Source of the DNA: CAZMUD01 sp964569715
GTDB taxonomy: Bacteria > Chloroflexota > Dehalococcoidia > Dehalococcoidales > UBA2162
Assembly (NCBI GenBank): GCA_964569715.1
Contig: CAZMUD010000008.1
Coordinates: 1-30,610, forward strand
Length of the DNA stretch: 30,610 bases
Direction of reading: 5' to 3'
The notes below the pieces were generated by a model. That model did not search any database and had not been told where the DNA came from. It saw nothing but the letters and a program-made list of their open reading frames with translations. A program made the position numbers and the translations under genes. This document shows positions 8,709-16,169 of the stretch, in pieces; the first letter of the stretch is position 1; the number at the start of each line of letters is the position of its first letter.

Positions 8709-11700
8709 CTATTCATTGCCCAGACCTATCATCTTCTTTACTTCCGATACGAAGTCCACCCGCTTGAAGGTTCCCTTCATCATAATAAGCTTGGCCTGCC
8801 ACAACATCTTGAATTCCTCTTCAGTCAGTTCCTTCATAGTTAATATGATTATGGGGATGTTTCTGGTTTTCTCATCCTGGCTTAACCTCTCTACTACCTC
8901 AAAGCCATTTAAATCGGGCATTAGGATATCCAGCACTATTAGAGACGGCTCATGCTCTTTTGCCATCCTCACTCCCTCTTCACCACCGCCGGCGCGGAGC
9001 ACCCCAATGTCCTCCGCTTCCAGGATAGAAGCCACCAGGCGAACATCGGCCGGGTTATCATCAACTACCAGCACCTTTTCTCTCCTAGTAATACCAAGCT
9101 CGGTTATCCTTTTTTGCAACCTTTTCCTATCAACTGGCTTGATAAAGTAGTCCACAGCTCCCAGGCTGAAGGCCAGTTCCTCTTCCCCGGTTACAGAACT
9201 AATCACCACCGGGATGTCTCTCGTCTCTGGCATCGATTTGAGTGCCCGCAGTACCTGCCAGCCGTCCTTGCCAGGCATCAATATATCCAGAATAATCACT
9301 GCTGGAGCCAGCTCCCGAGCCTTCTTAATTCCCTCGTCGCCGCTTGACGCTTCAATAATGGCACAGCCCTCTGCTCTCAGCCAGGTGCTGACCAGAGTCC
9401 TTGCCTTGCGGTCATCATCCACCACCAGAACCAGTATTTGCCCCGGTTTAGGGGGTAGCTCCCTCATCTCAGGCAATCCTTCCTTCAGCTCCTCCCTTTT
9501 CTCCTCCAGATACGGCTCGCCCTCTTTTACCAGTGGCAGGGTAAAGGTAAATCGGCTCCCCTTTCCATATTGGCTCTCTAACCATATCCTGCCGCCCATT
9601 GCCTCAATGAACTGTTTGGTAATCGCCAGCCCCAGCCCGGTGCCCTCCTTCTTGGCATCGGGTGAGGTTTCCGCCTGGGTAAAGACTTCAAACATTTGTT
9701 TCTGGTCTTTTTTCTTAATGCCGATGCCATTGTCAACCACGCTAGTCTGGCACCAATCACCCTGCCTACTGACCTCAATACGGAGCCCACCGTCTGGTGG
9801 CGTAAATTTGATAGCGTTACTCAGCAGGTTAAGAAGCACCTGCCTTAGTCTGCTTTTATCGGCACGAACCTGAGGCAGTCCCTCCTCCAGGCTGACCCCT
9901 AGCTTATGTCTTTTAGCACCTAGCATAGGTTTGATAGTTTGTGCTACATCCTTGATAACATCAGCCAGATTCAAACTTTCCAGCCTGAAGTCCATCTTCC
10001 CCGCCTCCACCTTAGACAGGTCAAGGACATCGTTAATCAGATTCAGCAGGTGCTGTCCGCTGTCCAGGATATCGTTAAGGCACTGCTTCTGCTCGTCGTT
10101 GATTTCACCGGGCACACCGTCCAGCATCAATTCAGAAAAGCCGATAACGGCGTTGAGCGGCGTGCGCAGTTCGTGGGACATACTAGCCAGGAACTCAGAC
10201 TTTAGCTGGGTTGCCTTTTCTACCTCCTTTGTCTTTTCTATCAGCTCTTTAGCCTGCGACCGAAGCTCCTCATTCCGGGCGTCCAGTTGCTCGTTCCTTT
10301 CCTGAAGCTCTTGCTCCAGCCGCTTGTGCTCGGTGATGTCTATGGTAATCCCTCTCAAACCGACAGTTTTGTTTTCATGGATAATAGTAGAAGCATATAC
10401 GATAACGGGGAATGTGCTGCCGTCTTTCCTCAGTGCTGTGTATTCATTAGCACTTGACTGTTGTTCCCCACTCAATACCCTCTGAAAATTCTCTCTGAAT
10501 CTGTCCCGGTCCTCAGGAATATACAGTTGTTCGGTATCCAAACCCTTCTCAACATCCTCCAGGGTATAGCCATAAACTTGAGACGCGTGACGGTTGGCGA
10601 AGGTCATCTCGCCCCTTTCATCCGTTTCAAATATGGTTTGCGGCAAAAAATTAACCAGGTCTATGAATCTCCTCCTGGTCGCCCTGAGCTTTGCCTCCAT
10701 TTCCTTGCGCTCGGTGTTGTCTATGGTAATCCCTCTCAAACCGACAGTTTTGCCCTCACGGACAATAGGAGCGGAATACGAGAGAACGGGGAATGTGCTG
10801 CCGTCTTTCCTCAGTGCTGTGTATTCATTAGCACTTGACTGTTGTTCCCCACTCAATACCCTCTGAAAATTCTCTCTGAATCTGTCCCGGTCCTCAGGAA
10901 TATACAGTTGTTCGGTATCCAAACCCTTCTCAACATCCTCCAGGGTATAGCCATAAACTTGAGACGCGTGACGGTTGGCGAAGGTCATCTCGCCCCTTTC
11001 ATCCGTTTCAAATATGGTTTGCGGCAAAAAATTAACCAGGTCTATGAATCTCCTCCTGGTCGCCCTGAGCTTTGCCTCCATTTCCTTGCGCTCGGTGATG
11101 TCTAGGAGCATCCCTCTCACACCGACAGGTTTGCCCTCACGGATAATAGGAGCGGAATATAAGAGAACGGGGAATGTGCTGCCGTCTTTCCTCAGTGCTG
11201 TGTATTCAATACCGCCCATCTCTTTTTCCCCGCTCAATATCCTGTAAAAATTCTTTCCGACTTTGTCTTTGTCCTCCGGAATAAAGAATACAAGAACATT
11301 CACCCCCTTCTGGATATCCTCCAAAGTATAGCCAAAGGCTAGAGTCCCCTGGCGGTTGGCGAAGGTGAGATTGCCCCTTTCATCCGTCTCAAATATGGTC
11401 TGCGGCAAAAGATTAACCAAATCAAAGTATCTCTTCCTGCTCTCCCGCAGTGCCTCCTCTGCCTGCTTGCGCTCGGTGATGTCCATAAAGTTCCCCAGAG
11501 TTGCTCTCTTCCCCTTATAGTAAATAGAGGCAACCGTCTCCATAGCCCATATAGCCTCTCCACTCTTGCTAATATATCTGAACTCGTAAGGGGAAAGACG
11601 TTTTCCCTTCAACATTTCCACTGCGCTTTCCCTGATTCTCTCCCTATCATCAGGGTGGACAATGTTCAGAGAGTCCATAGCCAGCAGTTCATCTTCGCTT

Positions 11701-12617
11701 GAACCCATATATTTCTGAAACTGGGGATTAACAAACTGAAACTTCCCATCCTGGACAATGTAAACGCCAACCGGTGAGCTATTAGCTAAGGTTCCGTAGA
11801 GTTCCTCAGCTTCCTTGCGCTCGGTGGTGTCCATAAAGTTCCCCAGAGTGGCTCGCTTTCCCTTATATTGAATAGAGGCAACCGTCTCCATAGCCCATAT
11901 AGTCTGCCCACCTTTGCCAATATACCTGAACTCATAGGGGGAAAGGCGTTTTCCCTTCAACATTTCCACTGCGCTTTCCCCGACTGTCTCCCTATCATCA
12001 GGATGGACAAGTGCCAAAGCGTCCATACCCACCAACTCATCTTCGGTATAGCCCGTGTATTTCTGGAACTGGGGATTAACAAACTGACACTTCCCATCCT
12101 GGACAATGTAAACGCCAACCGGTGAGCTATTAGCTAAGGTTCCGTAGAGTTCCTCAGCTTCCTTGCGCTCGGTGATGTTATCTAATAGTCCAGATAGGAG
12201 AATACCTACCCCACCGATAACAATAACGAAGGCTATAGGTCTGAGTAAGGCATCAGGGTAAGAAGACATGAACATGGCACGAGGGAGAAAGATAGCCATT
12301 AGAATCAGAGCCGTTACTATTACACCCTTTACTCTGAATATATAGGCCGCATAAAGCACCGGTATGAAGAATAAAAGCCTGTGCAAATCGTACACTGTAT
12401 AGGGGACCCCCCCCCGAAGCTTCGGCCACCCCATAAGCTCTATGATAGCATCCAAGTAGTAAAATATTGACCAGGCCATCATAATGGCAGTGATACACCA
12501 CAGATGAGGATTTCTCCACACAGCTACAGGCATGTGATGGCGGATATTATCCATTATACCCCCAGTTAGTTTCTTCACCATTTCTCTCGTTTCAGCCATT
12601 TCTCTCGTTTCAGCCAT
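8709..12617 (-). CDS. Membrane-bound hybrid histidine kinase with five PAS domains and two receivers
   Basis: A 1302-residue sensor kinase. About four membrane helices occupy residues 38-148. Two PAS units follow (about 151-266 and 267-382, period 116 residues), then three more (about 391-509, 510-636, 637-763; the last two share about 103 identical residues). A coiled coil spans 765-805. The HisKA domain has His815 in SHELRTP. The ATPase domain has LSNAIKF (about 932-938), DNGIGI (962-967) and GTGLGLAI (992-999). Receivers carry Asp1111 and Asp1230. No HPt domain is present. The ATG at 12617 follows GGAGGAG. The first heptapeptide MAETREM is repeated, giving alternative in-frame ATGs. A nine-G tract covers codons about 68-71. 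It heads the receiver genes downstream and follows a small HTH gene. The sensed signal is unknown. Confidence 0.95.
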   Translation of the reverse strand: MAETREMAETREMVKKLTGGIMDNIRHHMPVAVWRNPHLWCITAIMMAWSIFYYLDAIIELMGWPKLRGGVPYTVYDLHRLLFFIPVLYAAYIFRVKGVIVTALILMAIFLPRAMFMSSYPDALLRPIAFVIVIGGVGILLSGLLDNITERKEAEELYGTLANSSPVGVYIVQDGKCQFVNPQFQKYTGYTEDELVGMDALALVHPDDRETVGESAVEMLKGKRLSPYEFRYIGKGGQTIWAMETVASIQYKGKRATLGNFMDTTERKEAEELYGTLANSSPVGVYIVQDGKFQFVNPQFQKYMGSSEDELLAMDSLNIVHPDDRERIRESAVEMLKGKRLSPYEFRYISKSGEAIWAMETVASIYYKGKRATLGNFMDITERKQAEEALRESRKRYFDLVNLLPQTIFETDERGNLTFANRQGTLAFGYTLEDIQKGVNVLVFFIPEDKDKVGKNFYRILSGEKEMGGIEYTALRKDGSTFPVLLYSAPIIREGKPVGVRGMLLDITERKEMEAKLRATRRRFIDLVNFLPQTIFETDERGEMTFANRHASQVYGYTLEDVEKGLDTEQLYIPEDRDRFRENFQRVLSGEQQSSANEYTALRKDGSTFPVLSYSAPIVREGKTVGLRGITIDNTERKEMEAKLRATRRRFIDLVNFLPQTIFETDERGEMTFANRHASQVYGYTLEDVEKGLDTEQLYIPEDRDRFRENFQRVLSGEQQSSANEYTALRKDGSTFPVIVYASTIIHENKTVGLRGITIDITEHKRLEQELQERNEQLDARNEELRSQAKELIEKTKEVEKATQLKSEFLASMSHELRTPLNAVIGFSELMLDGVPGEINDEQKQCLNDILDSGQHLLNLINDVLDLSKVEAGKMDFRLESLNLADVIKDVAQTIKPMLGAKRHKLGVSLEEGLPQVRADKSRLRQVLLNLLSNAIKFTPPDGGLRIEVSRQGDWCQTSVVDNGIGIKKKDQKQMFEVFTQAETSPDAKKEGTGLGLAITKQFIEAMGGRIWLESQYGKGSRFTFTLPLVKEGEPYLEEKREELKEGLPEMRELPPKPGQILVLVVDDDRKARTLVSTWLRAEGCAIIEASSGDEGIKKARELAPAVIILDILMPGKDGWQVLRALKSMPETRDIPVVISSVTGEEELAFSLGAVDYFIKPVDRKRLQKRITELGITRREKVLVVDDNPADVRLVASILEAEDIGVLRAGGGEEGVRMAKEHEPSLIVLDILMPDLNGFEVVERLSQDEKTRNIPIIILTMKELTEEEFKMLWQAKLIMMKGTFKRVDFVSEVKKMIGLGNE
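10404..10716. repeat. Direct repeat within kinase gene, copy A
   Basis: This stretch matches 10785-11097 at an offset of 381 bases (127 codons) with no difference that I can see. It encodes one PAS unit of the hybrid kinase. Weaker similarity extends to both sides. A recent tandem duplication or gene conversion is implied. Confidence 0.9.
10785..11097. repeat. Direct repeat within kinase gene, copy B
   Basis: Second copy of the 313-base repeat at 10404-10716. Differences begin at once outside the borders: T versus G before it, T versus A after it. This suggests that conversion or duplication tracts end there. Confidence 0.9.
12407..12415. repeat. Nine-base C/G homopolymer in kinase coding region
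   Basis: Nine C on the plus strand, read as nine G on the coding strand in codons about 68-71 (Arg-Gly-Gly-Val), between the first predicted membrane helices. Runs of this length slip easily. A change of one base would shift the frame of the whole kinase. Confidence 0.85.
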
Positions 12618-12690
12618 TCTTCACATCTCCTCCCATTCTTCTTGTATATCTTTGCTTTGATATCGGTCATCCTGGTCTTAACTAAATCAC

Positions 12691-12903
12691 TCATGCCCTT
12701 TCTTCGACCTTTATCTTCATAGCTTCCGCTTGGATTTTGTTTAAGTCACCCTCGGTAAACATTCTCCACCCTCTCCTGTCCCTGTGCGGCTTTTCAAGGA
12801 TGCCACCCTTAAGCCAGCGAAAGAGAGTAGCTCGACTAATGCCCGTCTTCTTGCACGCTTCCGAAGTTCTATAGTATATCTGCCCGTTGATTTCTATCGG
12901 CAT
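12691..12903 (-). CDS. Small MerR/excisionase-like helix-turn-helix protein
   Basis: A 70-residue protein with one DNA-binding winged helix. YYRTSEACKKTGISRATLFRWLKGG (about 10-34) forms the helix-turn-helix, followed by a wing with GWRMFTEGDL. This is the pattern of MerR N-terminal domains and of AlpA/excisionase proteins. No effector domain follows. The ATG at 12903 has a G-rich AGGGGGC site. The gene is 73 bases upstream of the hybrid kinase on the same strand and may be its transcriptional regulator. An excisionase is possible by sequence, but no integrase is present in the window. Confidence 0.8.
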   Translation of the reverse strand: MPIEINGQIYYRTSEACKKTGISRATLFRWLKGGILEKPHRDRRGWRMFTEGDLNKIQAEAMKIKVEERA

Positions 12904-13010
12904 AGATAGAGCCCCCTAATCGTAAGCAGTCTTGATACGACTTAAGCATACCCAAATCGAATCACAACCACATCACAAAAGGCAGACAAAACCTCACCAA
13001 AGTATCACAA

Positions 13011-13109
13011 TTGGAACATAAATTGAAGGAAATCGTGGAGGCAAATCCGGTCGCAGAGGCCGCCTATCAAGGGTGGATTAAAAGGGGCGACAGCATCCGT
13101 AAGAGGTGA
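13011..13109 (+). pseudogene. Possible gene remnant
   Basis: The frame from a TTG at 13011 reads LEHKLKEIVEANPVAEAAYQ and then GWIKRGDSIRKR before a TGA. The open frame extends back to about 12936 without an ATG. The composition looks like the C-terminal end of a real protein, but there is no ribosome site and no family that I recognise. It may be chance. Confidence 0.2.
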
Positions 13110-13142
13110 CGAAACAATCCGGTTACAGAGGGAGGATAACCA

Positions 13143-13199
13143 ATGACACTGGGCTACAGGGGCACTTACTGTAGAAATAACGGAGTGCGAAAAAGATAA
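13143..13199 (+). CDS. Possible 18-residue small ORF
   Basis: An ATG at 13143 is preceded by GGGAGGAT, among the better ribosome sites here. It reads MTLGYRGTYCRNNGVRKR and stops. It could be a small protein, a leader peptide, or the broken start of a longer lost gene; it ends in the same basic RKR as the remnant upstream. No family is recognised. Confidence 0.2.
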   Translation: MTLGYRGTYCRNNGVRKR

Positions 13200-13247
13200 A
13201 AAAGCCCTAATTGTTGGGATATATAATAGTTTTAATCATTTTTGTTC

Positions 13248-13634
13248 TCATTCCAGCACTTTGGCAATGCTTTTTAAGATGCTGAGAATTCCAATGGCAG
13301 TACGCTGCACTTCGACTGGCTCCTGGCTTAACACCCTGCTCACGTAAGGGTCCAATTGTCCACCACTATAGTCGACTTCCCCTTCCGCTATGCCAGCCGA
13401 TGGGGGGGACAGGTAACCGGCTAAGGAGAATAGCTCGCTTTCCTCAAAACCCAACGGCTTAGCTATTCTTCGCAGAACGGAAGCTGAGGGGAATCTCTCT
13501 CCTCTCTCAATGCGACCCAGGTGAGACGATGATACACCCGATACGGCAGCCAGCCCCCGTAATGTCAGCGGTATCATAACCCTTCGCTGCTTGAGTATTC
13601 TACCTAGGTTCTGGTCATTATTCTTATTAATCAT
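13248..13634 (-). CDS. XRE-family transcriptional regulator
   Basis: A 128-residue protein with a Cro/CI-type helix-turn-helix at about residues 10-65 (LGRILKQRRVMIPLTLRGLA, then SSHLGRIERGERFPSASVLR). The following 60 residues include a Pro/Gly-rich linker and a helical C-terminal end (VQRTAIGILSILKSIAKVLE) that may dimerise. The ATG at 13634 is preceded by GGAGGTGAT, the strongest ribosome site in this block. It lies 50 bases after a small membrane protein gene on the same strand, so the two are likely one transcript. It may act on its own promoter or on the signalling operon; there is no direct evidence for either. Confidence 0.88.
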   Translation of the reverse strand: MINKNNDQNLGRILKQRRVMIPLTLRGLAAVSGVSSSHLGRIERGERFPSASVLRRIAKPLGFEESELFSLAGYLSPPSAGIAEGEVDYSGGQLDPYVSRVLSQEPVEVQRTAIGILSILKSIAKVLE

Positions 13635-13684
13635 TTCATCACCTCCGTTGATATTAGTCCAGCTTAACTAAGACCTCGCTGGCT

Positions 13685-13897
13685 TTAATCTTTACCTCTT
13701 ACTAGGCTACCTACGAACTTACTTACACCAAAGACCAAAATAGCTAGAAGCACTGCCGTTTCCAGGCTTCTGATTACGATATTAGGCTCCCCTACTAAGT
13801 GTTGGCCATAACGCCAGATGTTCGAGAAATGCCATAACAGGGCAGAACTCATGCCGATTATTGCCAAATGGGTGATTAAATACTTCATACTCATCAC
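13685..13897 (-). CDS. Small two-helix membrane protein
   Basis: A 70-residue protein with hydrophobic segments at about residues 5-25 (YLITHLAIIGMSSALLWHF) and 45-63 (LETAVLLAILVFGVSKFVG), ending in basic VRGKD. The loop between them is polar. I do not recognise a family. The frame opens with GTG at 13897, with ATG codons at 13894 and 13888, and no clear ribosome site decides between them. It precedes the XRE gene by 50 bases; a membrane protein paired with an XRE regulator is suggestive, but its function is unknown. Confidence 0.6.
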   Translation of the reverse strand: MMSMKYLITHLAIIGMSSALLWHFSNIWRYGQHLVGEPNIVIRSLETAVLLAILVFGVSKFVGSLVRGKD

Positions 13898-14005
13898 GCT
13901 TCCATTTTAGGGCAGCCAAATTAATATCCTCATAAAAATGGCGTTAAGATTCCATTAAAATCTCGCCACATGGCACATAGAGTTTTTATCGGCTACCAAA
14001 TTTTG

Positions 14006-14014
14006 TGCTATACT
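14006..14014 (+). promoter_or_regulatory. Extended -10 promoter of tRNA-Thr
   Basis: TGC-TATACT lies eight bases before the mature tRNA. A convincing -35 box is missing, as expected for an extended -10 promoter. The same TGN-10 form precedes ftsH, rsfS, guaB3 and thiL in this window. Confidence 0.6.
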
Positions 14015-14022
14015 GAGCTAAA

Positions 14023-14097
14023 GCCAGCGTAGCTCAGGGGTAGAGCAGCGGTTTCGTAAACCGCCGGTCGTCGGTTCGAATCCGACCGCTGGCTCCA
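14023..14097 (+). tRNA. tRNA-Thr (anticodon CGT)
   Basis: A full cloverleaf is visible. The acceptor stem GCCAGCG pairs with CGCTGGC (14087-14093), with a U discriminator and an encoded CCA at 14095-14097. The anticodon stem GCGGT/ACCGC encloses loop TTCGTAA, with CGT at 14055-14057, which reads ACG. The T arm contains GGTTCGAATCC. There is no intron. The next ATG begins 11 bases after the CCA with no terminator between, so the tRNA is probably released from a transcript that continues into the protein gene. Confidence 0.96.
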
Positions 14098-14107
14098 CGG
14101 AGGGCAG

Positions 14108-14896
14108 ATGAGCAGATTTATAGATAAATTAAATCGGCTTTCCCAGGCTGAGCCTCAGCCTATTGGGTTCAGGATAAAACAACCAGCCTCACCCAGGCTC
14201 AAAATACAGCTTGTTGCCAGCTTGACTCAGGAGCACGTTGAGAGCCTGGCAGACTATGTGGCTGGGGCTGATGCCGGGCTGTTGCGTATCTCTAAACTAA
14301 GTTCAGGCACCAAAGCCCTGCAAAGGATAGCCCAAGCCGTGTCTGACATTCCCTGGGGTGGGTGGCTGCAAGGTAGCGGTCTGGGAGGAATAAAGCAGAT
14401 GATGAAGGTTGGCTGTGATTTCGTAGTTTTCCCGGCAACCAATACACCCCTGGCGATACTTCAAAATGATGAAGTGGGCAAGATATTAGAGGTAGAGGCA
14501 TCACTCAATGAAGGTTTGTTGAGAGCAGCTAATGAACTGCCAATAGATGCTGTGCTTATTGTCGGTGAAGAGAGAGAGGATTATTTCCTTACCTGGCAGC
14601 ACCTTATGCTCTTTCAGCGCTTTGCTGATTTGTTGACTAAACCCCTGTTAGTTTCTATACCGTCAAAGGTGACAGCTGGTGAGATTCAGGCTTTATGGGA
14701 AGCGGGGGTTGATAGTGTAGTAGTAGAAGTAAGAGTTGAGCAGCCTCAAGACAGATTAAAGGAGTTACGCCAGGTAATTGATAAGCTAGCTTTTCCATCA
14801 CCACGCAAGCGTGAAAAGGTAGAGCTTTTGCTGCCTCATATCGGCCAGGAGCCAGGCATAGTAACCACAGAGGAAGAAGAGGAGGAGGAAGAATAG
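14108..14896 (+). CDS. Unrecognised protein with barrel-like pattern and poly-Glu tail
   Basis: A 262-residue soluble protein. The ATG at 14108 follows GGAGG with a four-base spacer. I do not recognise a family. Alternating short hydrophobic strands and helices (LKIQLVASL, AGLLRIS, DFVVFPA, KILEVEA, DAVLIVG, KPLLVSI, VDSVVVEV) look like a beta-alpha barrel; this is pattern reading, not a match. The last eight residues are all Glu, from a purine-only DNA tract at about 14869-14894. It is directly downstream of tRNA-Thr and convergent with guaB3, 48 bases away. No catalytic residues can be named. Confidence 0.85.
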   Translation: MSRFIDKLNRLSQAEPQPIGFRIKQPASPRLKIQLVASLTQEHVESLADYVAGADAGLLRISKLSSGTKALQRIAQAVSDIPWGGWLQGSGLGGIKQMMKVGCDFVVFPATNTPLAILQNDEVGKILEVEASLNEGLLRAANELPIDAVLIVGEEREDYFLTWQHLMLFQRFADLLTKPLLVSIPSKVTAGEIQALWEAGVDSVVVEVRVEQPQDRLKELRQVIDKLAFPSPRKREKVELLLPHIGQEPGIVTTEEEEEEEE

Positions 14897-14944
14897 TTTC
14901 ACACTGTGGGGTGGCCAGGTGTGGAAGACTATTTAGCCGCTAAG

Positions 14945-16084
14945 CTACGACTGCAATAGTTGCCAGGATTTGCCTTCAGTGGTAATAGCTGGAGCGATTA
15001 CCATTTCAGCCTTGTGCATTTCCTGGATGGTAAGAGCACCACAGACGCCCATTGCGGTGCGGAGAGCCCCGATAAGGTTCTGGCTACCATCGGTAACCGA
15101 AGCAGGACCGAAGAGAATCTGCTCCAGTGTGCTAGTGGTGCCAACTTTTATCCGGGTTCCTCTGGGGAGTGCTGGGTGCGGATGGGACATACCCCAGTGA
15201 TAGCCAAGCCCGGGTGCCTCTTTGGCTTGAGCAAAGATAGAGCCTATCATTACAGCATCAGCACCCGAAGCAATCGCCTTGCACACATCGCCGCCCTTGC
15301 GGAAACCACCATCGGTAATTATTGGTACATACCGTCCCGACTCCTTCCGGTACTGGTCTCTGGCGGCAGCACAGTCTATGGTAGCCGTTATCTGGGGAAC
15401 ACCAATGCCAAGAACTTCCCTGGTAGTGCAGGCAGCCCCCGGTCCGACACCAACCAGAACCCCGGAGATTCCCGTTCTCATTAGCTCCAAACAGGCATTA
15501 TAGCTGACGCAGTTACCGACAATCACAGGCATTGGTATAGACTTAATAAGCTCAGGGAAGATAAGCCCGCGAATACTCTTCGATGTATGATGGGCAGAGG
15601 TAACTGTGGATTGGACAACGAGAATATCGGCCTTAGCTTCGGCAGTTATTGGAGCGAACCGTTTGGTGTTAGCCGGTAGCGCTGAAACGGCACATACTGC
15701 CACTGCTTTCTTAATTGCTTCTATTCGTTCGCCGATGAGATTTTCCTTAATCGGTTGGGAATAGACTTTTTGAAGTAGCCGGGTAACTCCAGCATCAGAT
15801 GCCCGAGCAATTTCAGCCAGCACCTCTTGGGGATTATCATACCGAGTTTGCACCCCTTCCAGATTGAGAACGGCGAGCCCGCCCAGCTTGTTCATCAGGA
15901 TAGCAAAGTTGACATCGGTCACCGCATCCATTGCTGAAGCTAAAATGGGAACGGTAAAGGTAAAGTCCTCTATCTTGACATCAATGTTCGTCTGGTCTGG
16001 ATTGATGGTTACGTCACCGGGGACTATAGCAACTTCATCAAAGCCGTAGGAACGCCGGAGTTGCTTAAATTGGGGAGTAGCCAT
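14945..16084 (-). CDS. guaB3: GuaB3-type IMP dehydrogenase-related protein
   Basis: A 379-residue barrel enzyme of the IMP dehydrogenase/GMP reductase group. The catalytic loop GPGAACTTRE has Cys219. IMP-site segments include SAMDAVTD (about 50-57), TDGGFRKGGD (about 257-266) and GADAVMIGS (about 274-282). There are no CBS domains, and the length fits the GuaB3 branch found in Actinobacteria and cyanobacteria, not the longer GuaB. Cyanobacterial GuaB3 has been shown to oxidise IMP to XMP, the committed step to GMP. I set the start at the ATG at 16084 because AAGGAGG lies five bases before it; the frame stays open 13 codons further upstream without a ribosome site. It has its own promoter at 16108-16137. 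Confidence 0.9.
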   Translation of the reverse strand: MATPQFKQLRRSYGFDEVAIVPGDVTINPDQTNIDVKIEDFTFTVPILASAMDAVTDVNFAILMNKLGGLAVLNLEGVQTRYDNPQEVLAEIARASDAGVTRLLQKVYSQPIKENLIGERIEAIKKAVAVCAVSALPANTKRFAPITAEAKADILVVQSTVTSAHHTSKSIRGLIFPELIKSIPMPVIVGNCVSYNACLELMRTGISGVLVGVGPGAACTTREVLGIGVPQITATIDCAAARDQYRKESGRYVPIITDGGFRKGGDVCKAIASGADAVMIGSIFAQAKEAPGLGYHWGMSHPHPALPRGTRIKVGTTSTLEQILFGPASVTDGSQNLIGALRTAMGVCGALTIQEMHKAEMVIAPAITTEGKSWQLLQS

Positions 16085-16107
16085 TTTGTCCTCCTTTTTA
16101 AAGTTTA

Positions 16108-16137
16108 AATATATCAAACGCAACGAGCCAAAGTCAA
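16108..16137 (-). promoter_or_regulatory. guaB3 promoter
   Basis: On the minus strand TTGACT (16132-16137) and TATATT (16108-16113) are 18 bases apart, with a TG one base before the -10 box. Each box matches consensus at five of six positions. The start would be about 16102, giving a leader of about 18 bases before the ATG at 16084. Confidence 0.7.
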
Positions 16138-16169
16138 GAAATCTCGCTTTTCTGACACCACTACCCTAA

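Larger units (their letters stand above)
12904..13247. other. Intergenic region with direct repeats and possible coding remnants
   Basis: This 344-base stretch has no clear gene. It holds three direct copies of ATCACAA (12961-12967, 12972-12978, 13004-13010), spaced 11 and 32 bases apart. A plus-strand open frame with protein-like composition ends at a TGA at 13107-13109. A short open frame with a good ribosome site lies at 13143-13199. It probably contains the promoter of the HTH-kinase operon, but I could not assign one firmly. Confidence 0.5.

Noticed and set aside
10461..11247. Plus-strand open frames of about 85-125 codons opposite the kinase
   Set aside because: They repeat because the kinase DNA repeats, have no ribosome sites and are shadows of the coding strand.
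12597..12617. Kinase start at the second or third in-frame ATG
   Set aside because: The repeated MAETREM offers later starts, but the GGAGGAG site is correctly spaced only for the first ATG.
13190..13247. Terminator of the XRE gene
   Set aside because: A T-rich stretch follows CCCAACAATTAGGG on the minus strand, but the stem has only three pairs before a mismatch.
7571..14097. Genomic island integrated at tRNA-Thr
   Set aside because: An XRE and an excisionase-like HTH gene lie near the tRNA, but they are on its 5' side, there is no integrase, and I see no second copy of the tRNA 3' end.
14925..14935. AGACTATTTAG matching the end of repeat copy 2
   Set aside because: The match stops after 11 bases and no CCCC run or stem follows. 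A chance match or a very old remnant cannot be separated.
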